Assembly: GCF_001905735.1 (NCBI RefSeq)
Contig: NZ_LISW01000007.1
Coordinates: 209,600 to 273,599, forward strand
Source: Streptomyces sp. CB01249
Lineage (GTDB): Bacteria; Actinomycetota; Actinomycetes; Streptomycetales; Streptomycetaceae
DNA: 64,000 nt
Direction: 5' to 3'
This document shows positions 32,518 to 40,222 of this stretch, piece after piece (positions within the stretch are counted from its first letter, which is position 1; the number at the start of each line of letters is the position of its first letter). Below the pieces are notes generated by a model. That model was not told the origin of the DNA, did not search any database, and saw only the letters and a list, made by a program, of their open reading frames with translations. The position numbers were made by a program, and so were the translations under genes.

Positions 32518-32844
32518 ATGACTACCGGACCCACCCCTGCCTGGGGTCCTCCCGGCGAGGTACCGCCGCCGGCTTCCGGCCCCACCCGAAAGCACCACCG
32601 GGTCTTCCTCTGGGTGTTCCTGGCAGTGCAGGCGCTGTTCCTGGCCTGGGTGATCTCCGGCGCCAGGAGCAACGACCACGCGTCCTGCAAGGGGATGGTG
32701 GGCGACGCCCTCAAGACCTGCCAGGACGCCGGTGACGCCGGAACCGCGATCGGAGTCGGCCTCGTGATCGGCCTGTGGGTGGCGGTGGACCTCATCCTCG
32801 GCATCACGTACGGCGTCTACCGGCTGGCCCGCAAGCGCGCCTGA
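32518..32844 (+). CDS. Small two-helix membrane protein
   Basis: A 108-residue protein. A Pro-rich cytosolic N-terminus (MTTGPTPAWGPPGEVPPP) is followed by one membrane helix (VFLWVFLAVQALFLAWVI, about 30-47). An extracytoplasmic loop with two Cys (SCKGMVGDALKTC) probably holds a disulfide, and a second helix (GVGLVIGLWVAVDLILGI) ends the protein. GAGGAGG lies about 10 bases before the ATG. It has no known domain; the layout recurs in Streptomyces as a hypothetical protein. It is transcribed alone. Confidence 0.82.
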   Translation: MTTGPTPAWGPPGEVPPPASGPTRKHHRVFLWVFLAVQALFLAWVISGARSNDHASCKGMVGDALKTCQDAGDAGTAIGVGLVIGLWVAVDLILGITYGVYRLARKRA

Positions 32845-32861
32845 GGCCCGTCGCCGTTCCC

Positions 32862-33278
32862 TCAACCCGCCTTCGGGAACGCCGTCTTCAGGGCCACCCC
32901 CCGGGTGAGGAACGCGACGCGGATCACCGGGAGCATGCACAGCGTCTGCGTCACCGCGTACCAGGGCGGGCAGACGCCCGGGATCAGGTCGACGCCGATG
33001 ATGGCGATGGGCATGATCACCGCGAGGGTGCTCACGCGGTCGAAGGCGCGGCGGGAACCCGCCTCCGCCGAGGCCGTGATGCGGTGGAGTACGTACGCGA
33101 TCAGCGGCAGCAGGACCGCGCGGACCCACATGAAGGTGTTCACCGTGTGACCGGTCGCGGCCACCACGACGACCGCGCCGAGGGCGGTGGCGGTGAGTGC
33201 GCCGTAGAGCGTGATGCTCCGGCGTGCCGTTGCGAGGGCCCTCAGGGCCTCGGGCTGAAGGTTCGTGTTCGTGGTCAT
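32862..33278 (-). CDS. Four-helix membrane protein of unknown function
   Basis: A 138-residue protein with about four hydrophobic segments (from residues 24, 48, 88 and 112), for example TLYGALTATALGAVVVVAA. A short basic stretch (VLHRITASAEAGSRRAFDRV) lies between helices two and three. No catalytic motif is seen. The ATG at 33278 was chosen over the longer frame to 33416 because the -10-like TAGCGT (33291-33286) lies 7 bases from it. It is divergent from the histidine kinase operon and may be a sensor or target of that system. Confidence 0.75.
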   Translation of the reverse strand: MTTNTNLQPEALRALATARRSITLYGALTATALGAVVVVAATGHTVNTFMWVRAVLLPLIAYVLHRITASAEAGSRRAFDRVSTLAVIMPIAIIGVDLIPGVCPPWYAVTQTLCMLPVIRVAFLTRGVALKTAFPKAG

Positions 33279-33436
33279 GGTGACGACGCTACGAAGCGCC
33301 GATCGGGCTCGGTATGCGTCTGAGCGCACAAGGGGGTGGGTCCAGGCCCACTCCTCGCCCGAGCGGTGCCTCCGGGCCCTCCGGCCGGTGCAGAGTGGGG
33401 GCGTCGGGACGGACACGGAGAGGCAGGCGGCGGGCG

Positions 33437-34684
33437 ATGAGAGTGCTGGGGTCGTGGGCGGCCGGGGCGGGCATCGGGTTCGTACGGGCGTGCGCCGTCG
33501 CCGCCGTCACGCTTCTGATCCCGGCCGTGTGGGCGGGCGCGGTGGCGTGGGGCATCGCGTGGGGCGCGGCGAACCCCTGGTCGTGGATCGGGCCGTTGGT
33601 GCTGGTGTGCGTGGGCACGCTCGCGCTCGCGCGCCCCGTGTGCCAGGCCGTCCGCTCCCTGGTCGCCCGCTGGTCCGGGACCGAGATCCCGTCCGGCTAC
33701 CGAACCGCCCCGCCGGTGACACGCATGGCCACCGGCTTCTGGTGGAACGGCTTCGCCTACCACCGCACCCGCCGGGACGCCCTCATGGACCAGCGGTGGC
33801 GGCTGCGCTGGAAGGACCCGGCGAACTGGCGCGACCTGCGGTTCGCGGTGATCGCCCCGTTCACGGCGGGAATCGTGGCGTGCGTGCCACTCGCGGGAGT
33901 GGTGTGGGGTGCCGTCGGGGTGGGAACGGGCCGCCCGGCCTCGCTCCTCGCCCTCCTCGTGACCCTCGCCTCTTCCCCGTACGCCTGGCGGACAGTCACC
34001 CCGGTCGCGGTCCGTTTCCTGCGGCCGTCCGCCAGGATGGCGCTCGCGGACCGGGTGGACGAACTCACGGGACAGCGGGCCGATGCGACGGTGGCTCAGG
34101 CGGCCGAGATCCGCCGGATCGAACGGGATCTGCACGACGGGGCGCAGGCCCGGCTCGTCGCGCTCGGGATGTCCCTCGCGACGGTGGAGAAGCTGATGGA
34201 GACCGACCCGGACCGGGCCAGGGCGCTGATGCGCGAGGCGCGGGCGGGCGCCACCGCCTCGCTGGCCGAACTGCGCGACCTGGTGCACGGGATCAACCCT
34301 CCCGTGCTCAACGACCGGGGCCTCGTCGACGCCGTACGCGCCCTCGCCCTCGACAGCCCCCTCGAAACGGAGGTCGTCGCGGACGCGCCGAGGCGGCTGG
34401 ACGCACCCGTCGAGTCGGCCGTCTACTTCGGCATCGCCGAGCTGCTGACCAACGCGGTCAAGCACGCCCGTGCGACCCGGATGCGGATCTCCCTCGCGCA
34501 GGACGGGACCGGCCTGGTCGTGGAGGCGGAGGACGACGGGCGCGGCGGTGCGGTCGTCCGGGAAGGCGGCGGACTCGCGGGGCTGCGGCGGCGCCTCGCG
34601 GTGTTCGACGGCAGCCTGGAGGTCACGAGTCCGGCCGGCGGGCCGACCCGCGCGAGGATCATGGTGCCATGCGAATCGTTGTAG
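33437..34684 (+). CDS. Membrane sensor histidine kinase (HisKA_3, NarL/DesK type)
   Basis: A 415-residue kinase. About four hydrophobic segments lie within the first 190 residues (two at 15-75, two near 135-180). The dimerisation/phosphoacceptor helix is IERDLHDGAQARLVALGMSL with His233. The HATPase domain (about 310-410) has the N box ELLTNAVKHARA and the G box DDGRGG...GGGLAGLRRRL. No separate extracytoplasmic sensor domain is seen, so the signal is probably read within the membrane. It overlaps its response regulator by 16 bases. A longer frame from 33314 is unsupported. Confidence 0.93.
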   Translation: MRVLGSWAAGAGIGFVRACAVAAVTLLIPAVWAGAVAWGIAWGAANPWSWIGPLVLVCVGTLALARPVCQAVRSLVARWSGTEIPSGYRTAPPVTRMATGFWWNGFAYHRTRRDALMDQRWRLRWKDPANWRDLRFAVIAPFTAGIVACVPLAGVVWGAVGVGTGRPASLLALLVTLASSPYAWRTVTPVAVRFLRPSARMALADRVDELTGQRADATVAQAAEIRRIERDLHDGAQARLVALGMSLATVEKLMETDPDRARALMREARAGATASLAELRDLVHGINPPVLNDRGLVDAVRALALDSPLETEVVADAPRRLDAPVESAVYFGIAELLTNAVKHARATRMRISLAQDGTGLVVEAEDDGRGGAVVREGGGLAGLRRRLAVFDGSLEVTSPAGGPTRARIMVPCESL

Positions 34685-35316
34685 CCGAGGACCTGTATCT
34701 CCTGCGGGACGGCATGGTCCGTCTCATCGAGGCGTACGGACACGAGGTGGTGGGTACGGCCACGACCGGACCGGAAACGCTGGCCGCCCTGCGCGAGTTC
34801 CGCCCGGACGTGGCGGTGGTGGACGTCCGCATGCCGCCGACGCAGACCGACGAGGGCCTGCGCGCGGCCCTCGCCGCCCGCGCCGAGACGCCGGGGCTGC
34901 CCGTCCTGATCCTGTCCCAGTACGTGGAGCAGCTGTACGCCCGCGAGTTGCTGGCCGACGGCTCGGGCGGCGTCGGCTACTTCCTGAAGGAGAGCGTGTT
35001 CGACGCGGACCAGTTCATCGACGCGCTGGAACGCGTCGCGGCCGGCGGCACGGCCATGGACCCGACGGTCATCGCGAAGCTCCTGTCCAGCGGCTCCTCA
35101 CACCGCCGCCTCGACAAACTCACCGAGCGCGAGCACGAGGTCCTGGCCCTGATGGCCGAGGGCCTCTCCAACCAGGCCATCGCGACCCGCCTCTTCCTCA
35201 GCGACAGCGCGATCAGCAAGTACACGACGTCCCTCTTCGCCAAGCTCGGCATCACGGACGACGGCGCGGCCAACCGCCGCGTACTGGCGGTGCTGGCGTA
35301 CCTGAACAACCCCTGA
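34669..35316 (+). CDS. LuxR/NarL family response regulator
   Basis: A 215-residue regulator. The receiver domain (1-120) has the acidic pair in VVAEDLYLLRDG, phosphoacceptor Asp52 in VAVVDVRMPP, the Ser of LILSQY and Lys in YFLKE. The C-terminal LuxR helix-turn-helix (about 148-205) reads LTEREHEVLALMAEGLSNQAIATRLFLSDSAISKYTTSLFAKLG. The start ATG lies within the end of the kinase gene, so the pair is translationally coupled. It probably controls the operon, possibly including the FUSC and phosphatase genes downstream. Confidence 0.95.
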   Translation: MRIVVAEDLYLLRDGMVRLIEAYGHEVVGTATTGPETLAALREFRPDVAVVDVRMPPTQTDEGLRAALAARAETPGLPVLILSQYVEQLYARELLADGSGGVGYFLKESVFDADQFIDALERVAAGGTAMDPTVIAKLLSSGSSHRRLDKLTEREHEVLALMAEGLSNQAIATRLFLSDSAISKYTTSLFAKLGITDDGAANRRVLAVLAYLNNP

Positions 35317-35435
35317 CCCCTCCTCCCGGCGGACGTCCGCGAGCGCGACGGCCAGGGCTGTTCAACAATGACGGGGAGGCCTGCGGCCTCCGCGAGAAGG
35401 ACGCGGTCCGGCTGGAGAAGGGAGCGTCGCGGGAT

Positions 35436-37592
35436 GTGCGCACTGCCCGTACGCGACGCGCCGGGCCCGGACGATGGTGGCGGCCGGGCGCCGGGGTGAC
35501 CGCCGACACGGCACGGGCGGCGGCCGTCGCCCGGCGGGGCGTACGGGTGGCGGTCGCGGCGTGGGCCGGGTTCTACCCGCTGCTCTACGCGGCCGACCGG
35601 CCGGTCGCCGCCCTGTACGCACTCTTCGCGCCCGTCGCGCTGGGCCTGCTCTCCGCCGTTCCCGGGTCCGGCCGCCAGAAGGCGACCGTGGTGCTGTGCG
35701 CGCTCCCGCCGGCCCTCGCGCTGGCGTCACTGGGGACGCTGCTGGCCGTGGACACCTGGGCGGCGGTCGGCGGGATGCTCGTCATCGGGTTCCTGCTCGC
35801 CTTCGCCGCCGTCGCCGGGCCGCGCCCCGCGGGTGCGGCCCCCGGCCTCCAGCTCTTCTACATCCTCGCCTGCTTCCCGCCGTACGCCCCCGGCACGCTC
35901 GGCGACCGGCTCATCGGCCTGACCGCGGGAGCTCTGCTCCTCACGGCGTGCGAGGCCCTCCTGCTGCCCGAGCGGGCCGTCCCCTCCCTCCGCCACCGCC
36001 TGGCGGACGCGCTGAGTACCGCCGCGGACGAGGCCGCCTCGCCCGGCCGCGTACCGCCCGCGACCCTGCGCGCGGCCGGTGAACGGCTGCGGCTGTCATC
36101 GCTGCCTCCGGCGGAACAGCCCGCGAGCGCGGGGCGGACGGACCGCGCGCTCGACCAGGCCGGCCGTTCGGTGCGCCGGCTCCTGAACCAGCTGGCCACC
36201 CTCTCCGAGATGCCGTCCGCGCCCGCCGATCCGGCATCCGCCGAGCTCCTGGCCCGGGTCGCGGAGGTGTGCCGGGCCTGTGCGTCCTACCTGCGCACCG
36301 GGGAGCGGGCCCCCGTGGCCGGCACACTCGAAACGGCCATGGAGGACTTCGGGGCGGAGCGCGTACGGCTGACGTGCGGGCCGCCCGCCCTCGTACCCCC
36401 GCTCGCCGTCCTCAGGCGGCAGTCGCGGGTCCTGGCGCTGGCGGAGTCGGCGCGGATCGTGGAGGTCACCACGGACATCGCCGCGCACGGCAGACCCGTC
36501 GGTCCGGCCGTCCCGCGCGATCAGTTCTGGTACGCGGAGCTGTCGACGCCCGTCCTGTGGGCCCGCCGGGTCCTCGGGAACATCACCCTCCGCTCGGTGC
36601 TCTTCCAGAACGCGGTACGCACGGCCCTCGGGCTCGGCGCCGCCCGCCTGGTGGCGGGCACCCTGGATCTGGCCCACGGATTCTGGGTGCTGCTGGCGGT
36701 GCTGACGCTCGGCCGGACGACGGTGGCCGCGACCTGGCAGGCGGTGAGCCGCGCCGTCGCCGGCAACGCCGTCGGTGCCCTCGCGGCGGGCGCGCTCCTG
36801 ATCGGGCTCGGACCGCACACCGATGTGTACGCCGCGCTGCTCGTCCCGGTGATGCTGGCGGCGTTCTGCCTGGGGCCGCTGCTGGGCGTCGCCGGAGCGC
36901 AGGCGGGGTTCACCCTGGTCGTGGCCACCGCGTTCGCCCAGATCTTCCCCGTCACCTGGCGGCTGTCGGAGACGCGGATGATCGACGTCCTCACCGGCAG
37001 CGCGATCGGGCTGCTGTGCGCGCTCCTCGCCTGGCCGGCCGGGGCCCACCGCGAGGTCCGCCGCACCATGGCCGGCCTGCTGCACTCCTGCGGCGGCCTG
37101 GTCCCGGCCACCGCGCGGATCCTGATGAACCCCGCACCCGGCGTACGGAACCCGGCACCGATCCTCCCGAGCGTGCACCGGCTGCGCCTCGCCGAAGCGG
37201 CATACGCGCAGTACCGCAGCGAGGCCCCCGCCCGCCGGGCCGGGACCGAAACCGACTGGCACGCGGTACTCATCGTCGCGAGCAACACGATCCTCGGCGC
37301 CCACCGCCTTCCGCACCTGGGTCTCCCCCGGACCGCCGAGCCCACCGGCCCGCCCGCGGCCTGGGCCCGTACGGCCGCGACGGAGCTGGAGGCGGAAGCC
37401 GACCGGATCGCCGCCCTGGTCGGCGGCGGGAACCCGCCGCCCGCGCGACCGCCCGCCCCGGCCCCGGCCGACTACGCGCCGTCGTCGCTCTCCGTGGACC
37501 TGGAGGTGTGGCTGACGAGCCTCGGCCGCCAGCTGGCGTGGATCGAGGAGACGGCCCGGCGCGGCGAGAGGGGCGGCCATGCCGATGGCTGA
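35436..37592 (+). CDS. FUSC family protein (aromatic acid exporter-like)
   Basis: A 718-residue membrane protein with the FUSC layout. A first block of about six helices (30-165), a soluble region (about 170-370), a second block of helices (about 390-530) and a C-terminal soluble domain (about 540-718) are seen. The second block contains FWVLLAVLTLGRTTVAATWQAVSRAVAGNAVGALAAG, the family signature. Members efflux aromatic acids or toxic metabolites. The GTG at 35436 is preferred because AAGGGAG lies about 10 bases upstream; the GTG at 35496 is an alternative. It overlaps the PP2C gene by 14 bases. Confidence 0.85.
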   Translation: MRTARTRRAGPGRWWRPGAGVTADTARAAAVARRGVRVAVAAWAGFYPLLYAADRPVAALYALFAPVALGLLSAVPGSGRQKATVVLCALPPALALASLGTLLAVDTWAAVGGMLVIGFLLAFAAVAGPRPAGAAPGLQLFYILACFPPYAPGTLGDRLIGLTAGALLLTACEALLLPERAVPSLRHRLADALSTAADEAASPGRVPPATLRAAGERLRLSSLPPAEQPASAGRTDRALDQAGRSVRRLLNQLATLSEMPSAPADPASAELLARVAEVCRACASYLRTGERAPVAGTLETAMEDFGAERVRLTCGPPALVPPLAVLRRQSRVLALAESARIVEVTTDIAAHGRPVGPAVPRDQFWYAELSTPVLWARRVLGNITLRSVLFQNAVRTALGLGAARLVAGTLDLAHGFWVLLAVLTLGRTTVAATWQAVSRAVAGNAVGALAAGALLIGLGPHTDVYAALLVPVMLAAFCLGPLLGVAGAQAGFTLVVATAFAQIFPVTWRLSETRMIDVLTGSAIGLLCALLAWPAGAHREVRRTMAGLLHSCGGLVPATARILMNPAPGVRNPAPILPSVHRLRLAEAAYAQYRSEAPARRAGTETDWHAVLIVASNTILGAHRLPHLGLPRTAEPTGPPAAWARTAATELEAEADRIAALVGGGNPPPARPPAPAPADYAPSSLSVDLEVWLTSLGRQLAWIEETARRGERGGHADG

Positions 37593-38742
37593 GCTGGAGG
37601 ACGGCACCCTGCCGTCGGCCGGACGGGGCACCAGGTTCGCGGTGCTGGGCACGGCCCTGCTGCTGTGCGTCGTGGTGGCGGTCCTGCAGGTGAGCACCCC
37701 GCCCTCCTCGCACATCGCGTCCATGCTGGTCGCGGTCCCCGCGCTCGTCGCGTTCGCGTTCGGCCCGCCGATGATCGTCGGTGCGGCGGTCGTGGCGGCC
37801 GGAACGCGCTGGCTGCTCCTGCCGACGGAGCCGCAGCGGATCGGCTCCGTGATCGGCACCACCGTGGTGATCTGCGTGATCGCCGCGCTGAGCTGCTTCG
37901 TGGTCCGTCGCGGGGAGCGGGAGTCCGCGCGGCTGCGGAAGGTGGTGTCCGTCGCCGAGACCGCGCAGCGGGCGGTCCTGCGCCCACCGCCCGAGACGCT
38001 GGGCCCCTTCCGTACGGCCGCGAGCTATCTGGCCGCCGCGCAGTACGCCCGCATCGGGGGCGACCTCTACGCCGTGGCGGACACCGAGTTCGGCGTCCGC
38101 GCGCTGATCGGGGACGTACGCGGGAAAGGGCTCGACGCCGTGTCCACCGCCTCCGCGGTCCTCGGCTCGTTTCACGAGGCGGCGTACGAGGAAGAGACGC
38201 TGGGCCGCCTGGCCGGGCGGCTCGACACCGGCCTGAACCGCTTCCTGCGCGACGACGAGGCGTTCGTCACCGCCCTCCTGATCCAGACCGCGCCCGACGG
38301 CCACACGGAGGCGTACTCCTGCGGCCACCCGCCCTCACTCGTCCTGCGCGACGGCACGGTCCACGAGCTCCCGGCCGCCACCGGCCTCCCGCTGGGGCTG
38401 CGCACCCTCACGAGCGCCCCCACCGAGGCGGAAGGCCCCCGTGTCGCCGGAACGCTTCTACGCCCCGGCGACACGGTCCTGCTGTACACCGACGGCATCG
38501 CGGAGACCCGGAACGAGACCGGGGCCTTCTACCCGCTCGCCGACCGCCTGACGGCCTACCAGCGCGCCCACCCCCCGCCCGTCGACCCGGAGCACCTGCT
38601 CGCCTGGCTCCAGAAGGACGCCCACGACTACAGCTGCGCCGACACCTACGACGACGCGGCGCTCCTGGCACTCGCCTGGCCGCCGGAGCGCCCCAGCCGC
38701 AGCGCCGAGACGAGAAAGAAGATGCCGCCCGGAACGGCATAG
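37579..38742 (+). CDS. Membrane-anchored PP2C-type (SpoIIE/RsbU) phosphatase
   Basis: A 387-residue protein. About three to four membrane helices lie in residues 18-112, followed by a short linker helix and a SpoIIE-type PP2C phosphatase domain (about 140-375). Metal-binding motifs are in IGGDLYAV and IGDVRGKGLDA, with SCGHPPSLVLR and LLYTDGIAETRNETGAFY completing the fold. It should dephosphorylate an anti-anti-sigma factor or similar partner; none is adjacent. It overlaps FUSC by 14 bases, so it belongs to the kinase/regulator operon. Its 3' end overlaps a convergent membrane-protein gene by 97 bases. Confidence 0.92.
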   Translation: MPMAELEDGTLPSAGRGTRFAVLGTALLLCVVVAVLQVSTPPSSHIASMLVAVPALVAFAFGPPMIVGAAVVAAGTRWLLLPTEPQRIGSVIGTTVVICVIAALSCFVVRRGERESARLRKVVSVAETAQRAVLRPPPETLGPFRTAASYLAAAQYARIGGDLYAVADTEFGVRALIGDVRGKGLDAVSTASAVLGSFHEAAYEEETLGRLAGRLDTGLNRFLRDDEAFVTALLIQTAPDGHTEAYSCGHPPSLVLRDGTVHELPAATGLPLGLRTLTSAPTEAEGPRVAGTLLRPGDTVLLYTDGIAETRNETGAFYPLADRLTAYQRAHPPPVDPEHLLAWLQKDAHDYSCADTYDDAALLALAWPPERPSRSAETRKKMPPGTA

Positions 38743-39230
38743 CCGATCGCGCCTGTGAGCGCGGGGTCAGCGGCGCCCGCCGACCCGACGAACGACGCCC
38801 CGGCCAGGACCGAGATGCCACCGCTGAGGATCATCGGCCACTGGCCGCCCATCCGGCGCCGCGGAACGGCCACGATCAGCTGCACAAGACCCGCGACGAC
38901 CGCCCATGCCCCCCACACCCGCAGCACCGCGGGAATCCCGGAGGCGGCGGCGATCCCGACCCCGGCCGCCGCAGCGAGGCTGACCGCCATATTGACGTAG
39001 AGCAGCGCCGGCGAGCGGGTGGCACGGGACGCGTTGGCGTCCACGACGGCGGCACCCACGTCGAACAGCGGATAGAGCACGAGCAGCGCGGCCACGACCG
39101 GGCTGATCTCGTCGGCCGTCGCGAACATCACGAGGGCCCAGAGGATGGCGAACGCGGCGCGGACGAAGTACAGCCGCCGCAGCGCGGAAGCCGTGTTCCT
39201 GATGTCCGAAGGGGCGGCAACGGTGCTCAT
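38646..39230 (-). CDS. DUF308-like six-helix membrane protein
   Basis: A 194-residue protein with about six hydrophobic segments, such as FVRAAFAILWALVMFAT and VLRVWGAWAVVAGLVQLIVAV, separated by short loops. This resembles DUF308/HdeD-like membrane proteins. GAAAGG lies about 6 bases before the ATG at 39230; a longer frame to 39314 crosses the operator. It is divergent from the TetR gene, and two AGAACGAACGTTCT-type palindromes lie between them, so it is the likely TetR target. Its last 97 bases overlap the phosphatase gene on the other strand. Confidence 0.85.
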   Translation of the reverse strand: MSTVAAPSDIRNTASALRRLYFVRAAFAILWALVMFATADEISPVVAALLVLYPLFDVGAAVVDANASRATRSPALLYVNMAVSLAAAAGVGIAAASGIPAVLRVWGAWAVVAGLVQLIVAVPRRRMGGQWPMILSGGISVLAGASFVGSAGAADPALTGAIGYAVPGGIFFLVSALRLGRSGGQASARSAASS

Positions 39231-39283
39231 GGCGAACCTTTCGACGGGGGTACGGGGAACGCGGCGGACCGCCACGTCACGCA

Positions 39284-39297
39284 AGAACGAACGTTCT
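39284..39297. promoter_or_regulatory. TetR operator copy A, membrane-protein side
   Basis: Perfect inverted repeat AGAACG-AA-CGTTCT, 54 bases upstream of the membrane-protein ATG. Confidence 0.7.
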
Positions 39298-39332
39298 GCC
39301 CACCAGATTGGCAAGGCTGCACACCCCTGTCA

Positions 39333-39346
39333 AGACCGAACGTTCT
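39333..39346. promoter_or_regulatory. TetR operator copy B, regulator side
   Basis: AGACCG-AA-CGTTCT, one base different from copy A, centred 49 bp away. It lies just upstream of the -10 of the TetR gene, consistent with autorepression. Confidence 0.7.
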
Positions 39347-39359
39347 ACCTCGCGCCGAG

Positions 39360-39365
39360 TAGGCT
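39360..39365 (+). promoter_or_regulatory. Probable -10 element for a leaderless tetR transcript
   Basis: TAGGCT ends 6 bases before the ATG at 39372; there is no ribosome binding site. Confidence 0.55.
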
Positions 39366-39371
39366 GGCGTC

Positions 39372-39968
39372 ATGGCGCACAACGCATCCGAGAGCCGCCC
39401 GTCCGAAGCCCGGGACCGGCTCCTCAGCACAGCCACCCGGATCTTCTACTCGGAAGGCATCCACTCCGTGGGAGTGGACCGCATCGTCAAGGAAGCGCAG
39501 GTGACACGGGCGACCTTCTACCGCCACTTCCCCAGCAAGGAGAACCTGGTCGTCGCCTACCTGACCGAGGCGGACCGCGCCCTGCGGGGCCAGGCCGAGG
39601 CGGCCATCGCCGTCGGACTCCCCGCACCCGACACGCTTCGCGCCATCGGCGCGTCCATCGCCGAGGCCATCGAGTCCCCCGGCTTCCGCGGCTGCGCCTT
39701 CCTCAACGCCGTCGCCGAGTACCCCGACCCCGCGGACCCGGTGCACCAGGTCGTCCTCGCACACCGCCAGTGGTTCCTGGACACACTCACCGGCCTCCTG
39801 CGCACGATCCGCGAGGAACCCGCCGCCCGCGCGGCCCGCCACTTCGTCATGCTGCGCGACGGCGCGATGGCGGCCGGCTGCCTCTTCGACCCGGAGCTGG
39901 TGTCCGAGACCTTCCTCAACGGAGTGGAAGGCCTCCTCAAAGCCCAGGCAACGGCATCGTTCACCTGA
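39372..39968 (+). CDS. TetR/AcrR family transcriptional regulator
   Basis: A 198-residue repressor. The TetR helix-turn-helix (about 12-60) contains RLLSTATRIFYSEGIHSVGVDRIVKEAQVTRATFYRHFPSKENLV. The ligand domain has GCAFLNAVAEYPDPADPVH, typical of the YcdC/QacR-like group common in Streptomyces. It is divergent from the DUF308-like gene with two matching palindromes between them. The gene ends in a perfect GC hairpin at 39976. Confidence 0.93.
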   Translation: MAHNASESRPSEARDRLLSTATRIFYSEGIHSVGVDRIVKEAQVTRATFYRHFPSKENLVVAYLTEADRALRGQAEAAIAVGLPAPDTLRAIGASIAEAIESPGFRGCAFLNAVAEYPDPADPVHQVVLAHRQWFLDTLTGLLRTIREEPAARAARHFVMLRDGAMAAGCLFDPELVSETFLNGVEGLLKAQATASFT

Positions 39969-39975
39969 GGACTCC

Positions 39976-40001
39976 CCGGGCCCGCGTCACAGCGGGCCCG
40001 G
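39976..40001 (+). terminator. Hairpin terminator after the TetR gene
   Basis: A perfect 10-bp stem CCGGGCCCGC/GCGGGCCCGG with a 6-base loop lies 7 bases after the stop codon. Confidence 0.75.
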
Positions 40002-40007
40002 AACGAC

Positions 40008-40042
40008 GAAATCCCGTCCAGCCAGAGGCTGGACGGGATTTC
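40008..40042 (-). terminator. Hairpin terminator after tRNA-Ala
   Basis: A perfect 16-bp stem (40008-40023 with 40027-40042) and a 3-base loop lie 9 bases beyond the 3' end of the tRNA gene. Confidence 0.85.
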
Positions 40043-40051
40043 ATGTGTCTG

Positions 40052-40125
40052 TGGACCTGTGGGGATTTGAACCCCAGACCCCCTCGATGCGAACGAGGTG
40101 CGCTACCAGACTGCGCCACAGGCCC
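40052..40125 (-). tRNA. tRNA-Ala (anticodon CGC)
   Basis: A 74-nt cloverleaf read on the minus strand. The acceptor stem GGGCCTG/CAGGTCC contains the G3-U70 pair, the alanine identity element. The D stem is GCGC/GCGC, the anticodon stem CCTCG/CGAGG has loop TTCGCAT (anticodon CGC), and the T arm is TGGGG-TTCAAAT-CCCCA. The CCA end is not encoded. It serves GCG codons, which are frequent in this DNA. No integrase or att-like duplication is seen beside it. Confidence 0.95.
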
Positions 40126-40222
40126 TTGCGACGTGTGAAACTCTAGCACCCTCCGGGGGGTGCTCGGAAATCCGTTCCGCGCTGGTCAGCCGTGGCGTGG
40201 CTCACGGCCGTCCGACGCGGCG

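Noticed and set aside
40052..40125. tRNA-Ala as an integration (att) site
   Set aside because: No integrase, excisionase, or repeat of the tRNA 3' end was seen nearby, and both flanks are conserved chromosomal genes.
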